64,000 bases of DNA, taken from the NCBI RefSeq assembly GCF_026163695.1, contig NZ_JAOTID010000018.1, forward strand, positions 21,186-85,185, in the 5' to 3' direction. The first letter of the stretch is position 1, and each line of letters opens with the position of its first letter. Below, piece by piece: positions 27,042-36,492 of this stretch. The DNA comes from Shumkonia mesophila (lineage in GTDB: Bacteria > Pseudomonadota > Alphaproteobacteria > Rhodospirillales > Shumkoniaceae). The notes below the pieces were generated by a model, which saw only the letters and a program-made list of their open reading frames with translations, was not told the DNA's origin and searched no databases. The translations under genes were made by a program, and so were the position numbers.

Positions 27042-27869
27042 ATGCGGGTGTGGGCGGCGGCTTTGGTTTTCTTGGGCGTGGGCGCGGCTTCGGCCGGCGC
27101 GGCGCCGTTGCCCCGCGTCGTCTCGCTGGATTACTGCGCCGACCAATACGTGCTGGCCTTGGCCGACCGCGAGCAGATCCTGGCCGTGTCGCCGGCCGCC
27201 GGGGCCGAGTATTCCTACATGGCCGAGCGCGCCCAGGGCGTACCCCGCGCCCGCCCGACGCCCGAGGCGGCGCTGATGCTTTCGCCCGACATCGTCGTGC
27301 GCCAGTGGGGCGGCGGCTTCGGGGCGCCGGACGTGCTGGGCCGCTTCGGCATCCCGGTGGCGCAGATCGCAGACGACGTCAGCCTGGAACAGGCCCGCGC
27401 CAGCCTGCTTGCCATCGGCGCCGCGCTGGGCCAGTCGGCACGCGCCGAGGCCCTGGCGGCCGAGATGGACCGCCGCCTGGCCGCCCTCGCGGGTTCGTCC
27501 CCGGCTTCCCGGCCGCGCGCCCTTTACGTCACGGCGGGCGGCATGAGCAGCGGCGCCGGCACCTTCATCGACGCCATCCTTCAAGCCGCCGGGGTGCGCA
27601 ACCTGACCGCCGAGAAAGGGCGCCGCGGCTGGGCGTGGGTCGACATGGAGGCCCTGGCCCTCGACCCGCCCGACCTCTTCGTCACCGGCTTCTTCGACAA
27701 GCGCGAGCGGCTGGTCGACAACTGGTCGCCGTCGCGCCACGCCTTCCTTCAGGATGCGCTGGCGTCGCGCCCGGCGGTCCATCTGGCCAGCCGCCAGGTG
27801 GCCTGCTCGGCGTGGTTCGTCGTCGACGCCATCGAGGCCGTCGCCGCCAAGCGGAGCGCGCTCAAATGA
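27042..27869 (+). CDS. corrinoid/iron-complex ABC transporter substrate-binding protein (BtuF-like)
   Basis: 275-residue periplasmic binding protein of the helical-backbone type, with a signal peptide ending ASAGAAPLP (about residue 22) and the motif RVVSLDYCADQYVLALADREQILAVS split over the first domain. It overlaps the permease gene by 4 bases. The nearby cobQ gene supports cobalamin or cobinamide as substrate; a siderophore is the alternative. Start is ATG 27042. Confidence 0.82.
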   Translation: MRVWAAALVFLGVGAASAGAAPLPRVVSLDYCADQYVLALADREQILAVSPAAGAEYSYMAERAQGVPRARPTPEAALMLSPDIVVRQWGGGFGAPDVLGRFGIPVAQIADDVSLEQARASLLAIGAALGQSARAEALAAEMDRRLAALAGSSPASRPRALYVTAGGMSSGAGTFIDAILQAAGVRNLTAEKGRRGWAWVDMEALALDPPDLFVTGFFDKRERLVDNWSPSRHAFLQDALASRPAVHLASRQVACSAWFVVDAIEAVAAKRSALK

Positions 27870-28870
27870 TCGCGGCCGGAAGGCGCCCCCGGGCGGTGGC
27901 GGGCGTGCTGCTGGCGGCCCTCATCGCCGTCATGGCGGCAAGCTTGCTGGTCGGCGACGCCGCCCTTGGGTCGGGCGACGTGCTGGCGGCTCTCTTCGGG
28001 GCCGGCGATCCGCGCCACGTCTTCATCGTCCAGGACATCCGCCTGCCGCGCATCCTGCTCGGCGCCCTGGTCGGGGCCTCCCTCGGCCTGTCGGGGGCCG
28101 CCGTGCAGGGACTCTTGCGCAACCCGCTGGCCGATCCCGGCGTGGTCGGCATCTCGGCCAGTGCCGGGCTGGGCGCCGTGGTGGCTCTCTATTACGGCAT
28201 CGCCGCCAGTTTCGCGCTGGCGGTGCCGCTCTTCGCCATCCTCTTCTCGCTGGCCGCCACCGCCGTGCTGGCCTGGCTGGCCGGGCGCGACGCCAGCGTG
28301 CTCACCCTGATCCTGGCCGGCGTCGCCATCTCCAGCCTGGCCGGCGCCCTGATCGCGCTGGCCATGAACCTGTCGCCCAACGCTTATCTGCTGAGCGACA
28401 TCGTGCTGTGGCTGCTGGGCTCGCTGGCCAACCGCAGCGCCACCGAGGTCATCCTCGCCGGCCCCTTCATGGCGGCCGGCTGGGCGCTGTTGCTGGCCGC
28501 CGCCCGCCACCTGCCGGCCCTCACCCTGGGCGAGGAGGCGGCGGCCTCGCTGGGCGTCGATCTTCGCCGCCTGCGCCTCCAGGTCATCGTCGGCGCCGCG
28601 CTGTCGGTTGGGGCATCGGTGGCGGTTTCCGGCATCGTCGGCTTCGTCGGGCTGGTGGCGCCGCACCTGGCCCGGCCCTTCGTCGGCTACGACCCCGGCC
28701 GGCTGCTGATTCCCAGCGGGCTCGGCGGCGCGCTGCTGGTGGTCGCCGCCGACCTGCTGGTGCGCAGCGGGCAGGGCGCCGCCGAGCTCAAACTGGGCGT
28801 CGTCACCGCGCTGCTGGGGGCGCCCTTCTTCCTGTGGCTGGTCATCCACACCCGGCGGACCATGCGATGA
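27866..28870 (+). CDS. corrinoid ABC transporter permease (BtuC/FecCD family)
   Basis: 334-residue permease with about ten membrane helices and the FecCD-family segments RLPRILLGALVGASLGLSG, GLLRNPLADPGVVGIS and GFVGLVAPHLARPFVG. It forms a homodimeric channel driven by the next gene's ATPase. It overlaps both flanking genes by 4 bases, so btuF-btuC-btuD are translationally coupled. Confidence 0.92.
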   Translation: MIAAGRRPRAVAGVLLAALIAVMAASLLVGDAALGSGDVLAALFGAGDPRHVFIVQDIRLPRILLGALVGASLGLSGAAVQGLLRNPLADPGVVGISASAGLGAVVALYYGIAASFALAVPLFAILFSLAATAVLAWLAGRDASVLTLILAGVAISSLAGALIALAMNLSPNAYLLSDIVLWLLGSLANRSATEVILAGPFMAAGWALLLAAARHLPALTLGEEAAASLGVDLRRLRLQVIVGAALSVGASVAVSGIVGFVGLVAPHLARPFVGYDPGRLLIPSGLGGALLVVAADLLVRSGQGAAELKLGVVTALLGAPFFLWLVIHTRRTMR

Positions 28871-29631
28871 TCGAGGCCCGCGCTCTTTCCGCCGCCATCG
28901 GCGGCCGCGAGGTGGTCACGCAGGCGTCGATCGCCGCCCGGGGGGGCGACATCGTCGGCCTGATCGGCCCCAATGGCGCCGGCAAGACCAGCCTGCTGCG
29001 CGCGCTGCTGCGCCTGGTGGCGCCGACGGCGGGCCAGGTGATGCTCGACGGCGTGGACATCACCGCCGATCCGCCGCACCGCCACGCGCGGGCCATCGCC
29101 TATCTGCCGCAGGGCCAGACGGTGGCCTGGCCGCTGACGGTGCGCCGGCTGGTGGCGCTCGGCCGGGCGCCGCACCGCACGGCCTGGAGCGGCCTGACGC
29201 CGGCCGACGAGGCGGCGGTCGAGCGGGCACTGGCGGTCGCCGACGCCGCGGAGTTCGCCGAGCGCCCGGTCACCGAACTGTCGGGGGGCGAGCGGGCCCG
29301 CGTGCTGCTGGCTCGCGCGCTGGCGGTCGAGGCCCCGGTGCTGCTGGCCGACGAGCCGATGGCCTCGCTCGATCCCTACCACCAGTTGGCCACCGTCGAT
29401 GCGTTGAAGAAGGTGGCGGCCGACGGCGCCGCCGTCATCGTCGTGCTGCACGACCTCGCGCTGGCGGTGCGCACCTGCACGCGCCTGTGCCTGATGGACA
29501 GGGGCCGGGTGATCGCCGAGGGGGCGCCCGAGGCGGTGCTGACGGATGCCAACCTCGCCGCCGTCTACCGGGTGGCGGTGCGGCGCGGCGCCGGCGGCGA
29601 TTTCGCCATCGGCCGCCGGCTGGACACGTAA
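28867..29631 (+). CDS. corrinoid ABC transporter ATP-binding protein (BtuD/FecE family)
   Basis: 254-residue ATPase with Walker [10 protein letters not shown] (about residue 35), signature LSGGERARV, Walker B VLLADEP and the His-loop VVLHDLALA. It powers the BtuC-like channel. It is followed 7 bases later by cobQ, tying import to cobamide synthesis or salvage. Confidence 0.92.
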   Translation: MIEARALSAAIGGREVVTQASIAARGGDIVGLIGPNGAGKTSLLRALLRLVAPTAGQVMLDGVDITADPPHRHARAIAYLPQGQTVAWPLTVRRLVALGRAPHRTAWSGLTPADEAAVERALAVADAAEFAERPVTELSGGERARVLLARALAVEAPVLLADEPMASLDPYHQLATVDALKKVAADGAAVIVVLHDLALAVRTCTRLCLMDRGRVIAEGAPEAVLTDANLAAVYRVAVRRGAGGDFAIGRRLDT

Positions 29632-29638
29632 GGCCGCC

Positions 29639-31150
29639 ATGGCCGCCGTCCTCATGCTCCAGGGCACCGGCTCCGACGTCGGCAAGTCGGTGCTGACCGC
29701 CGGGCTGGCCCGCGCCTTCACGCGCCGGGGCCTGACGGTGCGGCCGTTCAAGCCGCAGAACATGTCGAACAACGCGGCGGTGACGGATGCGGGCGGCGAG
29801 ATCGGCCGCGCCCAGTGGGTACAGGCGGTGGCCTGCCGGGTGGCGCCAAGCGTGGACATGAACCCGGTGCTCTTGAAACCACAGTCCGATTTGGGCGCCC
29901 AGGTGGTGGTGCACGGCCGGGTCGTCGGCACCGCCGAGGCCGGCGCCTATCAGGCCCGCAAGGGCGAGCTGCTGGGCGCCGTGCTGGAAAGCTTCGCGCG
30001 GCTTGCCGCCGAAGCCGACCTGGTGCTGGTCGAAGGGGCGGGGAGCCCGGCGGAAACCAACCTCCGGGCCGGTGACATCGCCAACATGGGTTTCGCCGCG
30101 GCGACCGGGACCCCGGTGGTGCTGGTCGGCGACATCGACCGTGGCGGCGTCATCGCCGCCCTGGTCGGCACGCACGCGGTGCTCTCCACGGTCGACCGCG
30201 CGCTGGTCAAGGGTTTCATCATCAACAAGTTCCGGGGCGACATCCGGCTCTTCGATGACGGCCTCGTCGACATCGTCCGGCGTACCGGCTGGCCGTCCTT
30301 CGGGGTGGTGCCGTGGTTGGTCGAGGCGCGCCGGCTGCCGGCCGAGGACGCCGTGGTGCTGGACGACCCCGTAGTTTTGGGGACACCATACTTAATTCAA
30401 AGTGAATTAAGTATGGTGTCCCCAAAACTACTGGTTGCCGTGCCGATGCTGTCGCGCATCGCCAATTTCGACGACCTCGACCCGCTGGCCGCCGAGCCCG
30501 ACGTCGCCGTGCGTTTCGTGCCGCCGGGCACGCCGCTGCCGGCGGACGCCGGCCTCGTGGTGCTGCCCGGCAGCAAGGCGACGCTGGCCGACCTCCGTTT
30601 CCTCAAGGCCCAGGGCTGGGACATCGACATCCTCGCCCACGTGCGGCGCGGCGGCCGGGTGCTGGGCCTGTGCGGCGGCTTCCAGATGCTGGGCCGCAGC
30701 ATTGCCGATCCCGACGGCATCGAGGGGCCGCCGGAAACTGCCGCGGGCCTCGGCCTCATCGACGTCGAGACCCGCCTGGAGCCGGCGAAGACCTTGCGGC
30801 GTGTCGCCGGGTCGGCGTGGCCCGGGGGGCCGGCCTTGACCGGTTACGAGATCCACAACGGGGTGACGGCGGGAGACGGGCTTGCCCGCCCGTTCCTCGC
30901 CCTCGATGGCCAGCCGCATGGGGCGACGAGCGCCGACGGCCGGGTGGCCGGCTGCTATGTCCACGGCCTCTTCGAAACCGGCGCCTTCCGCGGCCATTTC
31001 CTGGCCGGCCTCGGACTGGCCGGCGAGAGGCCCGATCAGGCGGCCCGCCTGGAGGCGGCACTCGACGGCCTGGCCGCCCATCTGGAAGCCCACCTCGACC
31101 TCGACGGCCTGCTGGCCGTCGCCGGATCGTACAAGGCCCTACCCGGCTAA
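29639..31150 (+). CDS. cobQ: cobyric acid synthase, with an in-frame palindromic insertion
   Basis: ATP-dependent glutamine amidotransferase that amidates the adenosyl-cobyrinic acid side chains. Its N-terminal domain has [11 protein letters not shown] (nucleotide loop) and [11 protein letters not shown]; the C-terminal amidotransferase has the nucleophile GLCGGFQML (Cys344) and CYVHGLFE (His near 442). The 503-residue length is close to typical CobQ. Residues about 245-264 are encoded by a perfect palindrome (30371-30431) that reads through in frame as [16 protein letters not shown] and is unlike the family. The insertion falls between the two domains just before a conserved [10 protein letters not shown] segment, so activity is probably retained. 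Confidence 0.93.
   Translation: MAAVLMLQGTGSDVGKSVLTAGLARAFTRRGLTVRPFKPQNMSNNAAVTDAGGEIGRAQWVQAVACRVAPSVDMNPVLLKPQSDLGAQVVVHGRVVGTAEAGAYQARKGELLGAVLESFARLAAEADLVLVEGAGSPAETNLRAGDIANMGFAAATGTPVVLVGDIDRGGVIAALVGTHAVLSTVDRALVKGFIINKFRGDIRLFDDGLVDIVRRTGWPSFGVVPWLVEARRLPAEDAVVLDDPVVLGTPYLIQSELSMVSPKLLVAVPMLSRIANFDDLDPLAAEPDVAVRFVPPGTPLPADAGLVVLPGSKATLADLRFLKAQGWDIDILAHVRRGGRVLGLCGGFQMLGRSIADPDGIEGPPETAAGLGLIDVETRLEPAKTLRRVAGSAWPGGPALTGYEIHNGVTAGDGLARPFLALDGQPHGATSADGRVAGCYVHGLFETGAFRGHFLAGLGLAGERPDQAARLEAALDGLAAHLEAHLDLDGLLAVAGSYKALPG
30371..30431. repeat. perfect 28-bp inverted repeat inside cobQ
   Basis: Left arm 30371-30398 starts GTAGTTTTGGGGACACCATA; right arm 30404-30431 is its exact reverse complement; the loop is AAAGT. 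AT content is far above that of surrounding cobQ. The motif resembles RAYT/REP-associated palindromes known from several proteobacteria (recalled). Confidence 0.95.
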
Positions 31151-31289
31151 GGATTTTCCCTAAGTCGAGGCCAAATATAGACTCGCTCCAAAGAAACCCA
31201 TGGCTTTTCGAGGGGCTCTTGCGGTAGTTTGCCGCCAGAGGGTGGGGGCCCGCTTGGCGGTGCCGGCCGGGTAACGTCGAGTAACGTAT

Positions 31290-34200
31290 GTGACGAGCGC
31301 TGGTTTTCGGGCGGGCGCCCTCTTCTGCGGGTTGTTCGCTCTCGTTTCCCTTTCCGTCGGCGCACGGGCGGACGACGCCGTTCCGCGGCCCCATATCCTG
31401 GTCGGCAGCGAGTTCGACTATCCCCCCTACGCCCTGGTCACCGAGGAAGGCGAGGCCGACGGCTTCAGCGTCGATCTGATGAAGGCGGTCGGCGAAGCCG
31501 TGGGCATCGACGTCACCTTTAAGGTCGGCCCCTGGAACGAGGTGCGCTCCGCCCTCGAACGGGGCGAGATCGACGCCCTGCCGCTGGTCTCCTATTCCAA
31601 GGAGCGGGAAAGGGTCTTCGACTTTTCCATACCCTACATCGTGGCGCACGGGGCCATCTTCAAGCGCAAGGGAGCGCCGGACATCACGTCCGTCGTCGAC
31701 CTGCGCGACAAGCACATCATCGTCATGTCGGCGGACGCCGGACACGACTGGCTGGTTCGCAACGACATCTCCAATAACCTCGTCCTCACGCCGACGGTCG
31801 AGGAATCGCTGCGCCTTCTGGCTGAAGGCAAGTTCGACTACGCCCTGGCTCCGCGCCTGGTCGGGCTGCTGATCGCCCGCGACCTGGAGCTGACCAATCT
31901 TGAGACCACCGGTCCGGTGATCGACGCCTATGGGCGCGGCTACGGGTTCGCGGTGAGGAAGGGGAACGTCCCGCTGCTTCTCCAGCTCGGCGAAGGCCTC
32001 AGCATCGTCAAGGAATCCGGCCGCTACGACGAGATCTATGAGAAATGGTTCGGCCTTGTCGACCCGCGGGGCGTCCCGGCCGGTGTAATCGCCCGCTACG
32101 CTCTGTGGGCCGCCCTCGGCGTCGTGGTGCTGGGCGGGGTGGCATTTGCCTGGATTTCGGTGCTGCGAAATACCGTCGAGGCGCGCACCAGGGAGCTGCG
32201 GGAAGCCCATGGCGGCCTGGAGCAACTGGTGACCGAACGGACCCGCGAGTTGCAAGACAAGAATTTCATCCTCGACGCCGTCATCGAGGGCGCCGCGGAC
32301 ACCATTTACGTCAAGGATCGCGACGGCCGTTACCTGCTTGTCAACCGGTCGGGGGCCGAGGCGTTCGATGTCGACCCGGCGGACATGACGGGCAAGACTT
32401 CCGCCGACATGTTCGTGCCGGCGGTTGCCGCCGAAATGGCCCGGCGCGACCGCGCCGTCATGGAGACGGGAAGGGCCAGCGACGTTGAGGAAGTGCTCGC
32501 CCTGCGGGGCGAGGACCGCATGGTCCACACCTACAAGACGCCCTATCGTGATGCCGAGGGCAACATCATCGGCGTCATCGGCATCACCCGCGACATTACC
32601 GAACGCAAACGGGCCGAAGCGGCGCTGGCGGAGAGCGAGGAGCGCATGCGCCTGCTGCTCAGCGGCGTCGCCGTCGGCATCGGCGTCGAGGATCTGGAAG
32701 GGCGCACCATCTCGGTGAACGAGGGCCTGGCCCGCATGTTGGGCTACACCCCCGAAGAGCTCAAGGCTATGCGCTTCACCGAATACACCCACCCCGACCA
32801 TGCCGGGCGGGACGCCGAATTGTTTGCCGAAATGGCCGCCGGCGCGCGCGACGGCTATCAGCTGGAAAAGCGCTACATCACCCGCGACGGGAGCATCGTC
32901 TGGGGGCGGCTGACCCGTACCGTGGTGAAGGATGTCCAGGGGGCGCCCAAATATTGCCTCGGCATGGTCGAGGACATCACCGAACGCAAGCGCGCCGAGG
33001 AGGCCCTGCGCGAGAGCGAGGAACGGTTCGCCAAGGCTTTCCGAGCCAGCCCGGCGCCGATGTCGATCTCGACCATCGACGACGGCGTGACGCTCGACGT
33101 CAACGACGAATGGCTGGCCATGCTGGGCTATTCCCGTGACGAAGTCATCGGCAAGAGCTCCATCGAACTCGGCTGCTGGGGCGGCTCGCAGCGGGCCGCC
33201 TTCATCGGCCGCCTGCGCGATGACGGCTCCTTCCGCGGCTTCGAGGCAAGCGTGCTGACCAAGGAGGGCCGGGAGCGGCGGGTGATCCTGGCTGGCGAAA
33301 CCATCGACGACGGGCGCATGCTGCTGGTGTTCCACGACATCACCGAGCGCCTGCGGATGGAAAGCCGCTTGGCCCATGCCCAGAAGATGGAGGCGGTGGG
33401 GCAGTTGACCGGCGGCATCGCGCACGACTTCAACAACCTGTTGCAGATCATCCATGCCCGCCTGGAGATCATCGGCGCCGCCGTCAAGGCCGACGATCCC
33501 CTGCGAAACCATGCCCAAAGCGCCCTGGCGGCGGCGCAACGGGGCGGCAAGCTGACCCAGCAGCTTCTGTCGTTCTCGCGCCGCCAGGTGCTGCGCCCGG
33601 CTACCGTCGATCCCAACGCCCTGATCGAGGGCATGGTCAAAATGCTGGCCCGCACCCTGGGCGAGGACATCGAGATCGAGACGGTGCTGGACCGCGACGT
33701 GCCCTCCATCACCATCGATCCGCACGGCCTGGAAAACGCCGTCCTCAACCTCGCCATCAATACCCGCGACGCCATGCCGAAGGGCGGCCGGCTGTCGGTG
33801 AGGACCAGCTGCAAGCGTCTGGAGCGCGATATCGTCGTCGACGACGAGACGCTGCCGGCCGGCCCCTATGTCGAGGTCTCGGTCACCGACACCGGGTCCG
33901 GCATGACGCCCGAAACCCTGGGCCATGCCTTCGAGCCCTTCTACACCACCAAGGGGGTGGGCGAGGGCAGCGGCCTTGGGCTTTCCATGGTGTACGGCTT
34001 CGCGCGCCAGTCGGGCGGCCTCGCTACGCTGGAAAGCGAGGTCGGCCAGGGCACGACGGTGCGCATGCTGCTGCCTCTCGTCAACGCCGCAGCCGCGCCG
34101 GCCCGGCCCGAACCGCGCGCTGGCGACGCGAAAGCGCCGGTGGCGGCGACGGTGCTGCTGGTCGAGGACGACCCCGACGTGCGTGCCGCGGTGGCCATGG

Positions 34201-34544
34201 TCCTCAAAAGTGCCGGCTACAGGGTCCGCGAGGCCGAAGACGGCGCCACCGCGCTGACCGTGCTCGACGCCGACGCCTCGATCGGCCTGGTGTTCAGCGA
34301 CGTCGTCATGCCGCGCGGCATAAACGGCTTCGATCTGGCCCGCGAGGCGACCCGCCGCCGCGGCGACCTCAAGGTCATCCTCACCTCGGGATACCCGGAA
34401 TCGGAGTTGCAAAACTCCGGGCTGGCGAAGAGCGGCTTCCGTCTGCTTGCCAAGCCCTATGCCAAAAGCGAGCTTCTCGAGACCCTGGCCGCCATGCTGG
34501 GCGGCGAGGAGTCTTCCGCCGGGTCGAGCACCCGCCGGGCCTGA
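31290..34544 (+). CDS. hybrid sensor histidine kinase with periplasmic solute-binding domain
   Basis: 1084-residue sensor. Order: signal peptide (residues 1-27), an SBP_bac_3-like amino-acid-binding domain (about 35-255, YPPYALVTEEGEADGFSVDL), one membrane helix (about 265-290), a coiled coil, and three PAS domains each ending DITERKRAE-like. Then come a HisKA domain with phospho-acceptor GGIAHDFNNLL (His712), an ATPase domain with NLAINTRDAMPKGG and GSGLGLSMVYG, and a C-terminal receiver (phospho-Asp near 1003, FSDVVMP). It probably senses a small solute in the periplasm. No separate response regulator lies next to it. Start is GTG 31290. Confidence 0.92.
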   Translation: MTSAGFRAGALFCGLFALVSLSVGARADDAVPRPHILVGSEFDYPPYALVTEEGEADGFSVDLMKAVGEAVGIDVTFKVGPWNEVRSALERGEIDALPLVSYSKERERVFDFSIPYIVAHGAIFKRKGAPDITSVVDLRDKHIIVMSADAGHDWLVRNDISNNLVLTPTVEESLRLLAEGKFDYALAPRLVGLLIARDLELTNLETTGPVIDAYGRGYGFAVRKGNVPLLLQLGEGLSIVKESGRYDEIYEKWFGLVDPRGVPAGVIARYALWAALGVVVLGGVAFAWISVLRNTVEARTRELREAHGGLEQLVTERTRELQDKNFILDAVIEGAADTIYVKDRDGRYLLVNRSGAEAFDVDPADMTGKTSADMFVPAVAAEMARRDRAVMETGRASDVEEVLALRGEDRMVHTYKTPYRDAEGNIIGVIGITRDITERKRAEAALAESEERMRLLLSGVAVGIGVEDLEGRTISVNEGLARMLGYTPEELKAMRFTEYTHPDHAGRDAELFAEMAAGARDGYQLEKRYITRDGSIVWGRLTRTVVKDVQGAPKYCLGMVEDITERKRAEEALRESEERFAKAFRASPAPMSISTIDDGVTLDVNDEWLAMLGYSRDEVIGKSSIELGCWGGSQRAAFIGRLRDDGSFRGFEASVLTKEGRERRVILAGETIDDGRMLLVFHDITERLRMESRLAHAQKMEAVGQLTGGIAHDFNNLLQIIHARLEIIGAAVKADDPLRNHAQSALAAAQRGGKLTQQLLSFSRRQVLRPATVDPNALIEGMVKMLARTLGEDIEIETVLDRDVPSITIDPHGLENAVLNLAINTRDAMPKGGRLSVRTSCKRLERDIVVDDETLPAGPYVEVSVTDTGSGMTPETLGHAFEPFYTTKGVGEGSGLGLSMVYGFARQSGGLATLESEVGQGTTVRMLLPLVNAAAAPARPEPRAGDAKAPVAATVLLVEDDPDVRAAVAMVLKSAGYRVREAEDGATALTVLDADASIGLVFSDVVMPRGINGFDLAREATRRRGDLKVILTSGYPESELQNSGLAKSGFRLLAKPYAKSELLETLAAMLGGEESSAGSSTRRA

Positions 34545-34555
34545 CGCGGCGGGGG

Positions 34556-34600
34556 CTCCCCACCTCAACCCTCTCGCATCGAGGGGCAGGGAGGGGCCGC
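34556..34600. repeat. palindromic repeat (CCCTCCCC family, copy D)
   Basis: CCCCACCTCAACCCTCTCGC followed by ATCGAGGGGCAGGGAGGGG, a degenerate inverted repeat of the same kind found near 3050 and 5700, between the sensor kinase and beta-propeller genes. Confidence 0.5.
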
Positions 34601-34667
34601 AGCGCGCCTTGCCGGGCCGGCCGCGCGTTCCCACATCCAGGGCTTCTCTGGCGAGCGGGAGGCGGCG

Positions 34668-35633
34668 ATGACGCGAACCCTGTCCCTGGCGATCCTGGCC
34701 CTCGCGCTGGCGGTGGCGGCGCCCGCCGAGGCCGAGGTCAAGGTGCAATCCTATCCGGTGCTCAAGGGGGCACATCCCCACGACGTCGCCCCTGACCCGG
34801 CCGGTGGCGTTGTCTGGTACACGGCGCAACGACAAGGCGCGCTGGGCCGTCTCGATCCGGCGACCGGCCAGGTCCGTCATATTCCGTTGGGCGAAGACTC
34901 GCGTCCGCACGGCGTCGTCGTCGGACCGGATGGCCGGGTGTGGATTACCGACGGCGGGCTGAATGCCATCGTCGCCGTCGATCCCAGGACCGAGGCGGTC
35001 ACCTCCTATCCGCTACCCTCCGGGCGGCGCAACGCCAACCTCAACACGGCGGCCTTCGATGGCGCCGGGGTGCTGTGGTTCACCGGCCAGAACGGCATCT
35101 ACGGCCGGCTCGACCCCAAAAGCGGCCGGATGGACGTCTTCGACGCTCCGCGCGGCGTCGGCCCCTATGGCATCGACGCCACGCCAACGGGCGACATCTG
35201 GTTCGTGTCCCTCGCCGGCTCCTATCTCGGCCGGGTGGATCGCGAAAGCGGCAAGGTCGAGGTCATCGACCCGCCGACGGCGGACGCCGGCACCCGGCGC
35301 GTGTGGTCGGATTCCAACGGGACCCTGTGGATCTCGCAATGGACGGCCGGGCAGTTGGCCCGCTACGACCCCAAGGTCCGGGCGTGGAAGGAATGGAAGC
35401 TGCCGGGCGACGACCCGGCCGCCTATTCTGTCTACGTCGACGATCGGGACAAGGTGTGGGTCAGCGATTTCGACGCCAACGCCATGTTGCGTTTCGACCC
35501 CGCGACCGAGGCCTTCGAGGCCTTCCCCATCGCGCGCGAGGACGCCGAGGTGCGTCAGATGCTTGGCCGCAAGGGCGAGACGTGGGCCGCCGAGTCCGGT
35601 ACCGACACCCTGACCGTCTATCGCTACGAGTGA
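34668..35633 (+). CDS. periplasmic beta-propeller protein (virginiamycin B lyase-like)
   Basis: 321-residue protein with a signal peptide (residues 1-22) and about six repeated blades of the form PHGVVVGPDGRVWITDGGLN and YGIDATPTGDIWFVS, typical of the Vgb/SMP-30 seven-blade propellers. True lyases act in the cytoplasm, whereas this one is exported, so a binding or lactonase-like role is as likely. It stands alone between a sensor kinase and a divergent permease. Confidence 0.8.
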   Translation: MTRTLSLAILALALAVAAPAEAEVKVQSYPVLKGAHPHDVAPDPAGGVVWYTAQRQGALGRLDPATGQVRHIPLGEDSRPHGVVVGPDGRVWITDGGLNAIVAVDPRTEAVTSYPLPSGRRNANLNTAAFDGAGVLWFTGQNGIYGRLDPKSGRMDVFDAPRGVGPYGIDATPTGDIWFVSLAGSYLGRVDRESGKVEVIDPPTADAGTRRVWSDSNGTLWISQWTAGQLARYDPKVRAWKEWKLPGDDPAAYSVYVDDRDKVWVSDFDANAMLRFDPATEAFEAFPIAREDAEVRQMLGRKGETWAAESGTDTLTVYRYE

Positions 35634-35643
35634 CGGGCGGCGA

Positions 35644-36423
35644 CTAGCCCAGCGAGGATGCCGCCGCTTCCCACAGCAGCTTGACGGCGACGGCGGTGAG
35701 GATGGCGGCGTAACCCCAGGTGATCCAGGCCGGCTTGGCGCCCTTGATCATCAGCCGGCTGCCGATCTGCGAACCCACGATCACCGCCACCGCGGCGAGC
35801 GCGGTCAACAGTCCCGGCAGTTCCATGGTGCCGGCGTAGCCGGCGGCGCCGGTGAACGAGCACACCGTGACCACCAGCGCGGTGGTCGCCGCCGTCTGGC
35901 GCGGAGGATACCCCAACGCCATCAGGGCGGGCGCCACCACGAAGCCGGCGCCGATACCCAACAGCCCGCCGACGAAGCCGACCCCGGCGCCGACGCCGAG
36001 GCGGAAGACCAGCCGGCGGGGATGGGGGGCGGGTGTGGCAGCGGGGCTGCCCAGGGCCGGCTTCTTGGCGGCGCCGCGCACGGCGCGCATCGCGGCCAGG
36101 GTCACGGCGCCGGCAAAGAGGGCCAGCACGGTCCCCGAAGCCAGATGAGGCTGGGCCAGCGCGCCCAAAGGTGCGGTGATGGCCGCCGCCGCCGCCATCG
36201 GCAGGCCGCCCTTCCAATCGACCAGGCCGGCCCGGCCGTAGGGGATCAGCGCCAACAGGGTATTGAGCCCGTTGAGCATGAGGCCCAGCGGAATGGCCGC
36301 CGTCCCGAGGTCGAAGCCGGCCCAGTGGAGGATCGGCACGAACAGGATGCCGCCCCCCAGCCCGAGGACGACGAAGACGGCCGAAACCGCAAGGATGGCG
36401 CCGGCGGCGATTGCAGCGTTCAC
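35644..36423 (-). CDS. TauE/SafE family sulfite/anion exporter
   Basis: 259-residue membrane protein with about eight helices and the two half-repeats GLGGGILFVPILHWAGFD and GLLGIGAGFVVAPALMALGYP typical of TauE/SafE. It starts at GTG 36423. Members export sulfite, sulfoacetate or other anions; the substrate here is not evident. It is transcribed divergently from the Spy-like gene. Confidence 0.9.
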   Translation of the reverse strand: MNAAIAAGAILAVSAVFVVLGLGGGILFVPILHWAGFDLGTAAIPLGLMLNGLNTLLALIPYGRAGLVDWKGGLPMAAAAAITAPLGALAQPHLASGTVLALFAGAVTLAAMRAVRGAAKKPALGSPAATPAPHPRRLVFRLGVGAGVGFVGGLLGIGAGFVVAPALMALGYPPRQTAATTALVVTVCSFTGAAGYAGTMELPGLLTALAAVAVIVGSQIGSRLMIKGAKPAWITWGYAAILTAVAVKLLWEAAASSLG

Positions 36424-36492
36424 GGGGGCTTCCCACCTAGAGAAATTGACGACGGGCGTGGGGTCGTCTGTGGAGGACGAGGAGAAACGGGC

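Noticed and set aside
26863..27276. A 137-codon open frame overlapping the start of the BtuF-like gene
   Set aside because: It runs out of frame through the shared repeat and the signal peptide coding region; composition is that of an off-frame read.
30371..30431. Intrinsic terminator inside cobQ
   Set aside because: The hairpin is long and perfect but has no U-run, and the cobQ frame continues unbroken with conserved domains on both sides.
30756..34910. A 1384-codon open frame on the minus strand
   Set aside because: Antisense shadow of cobQ and the hybrid sensor kinase, which show full domain sets on the plus strand.
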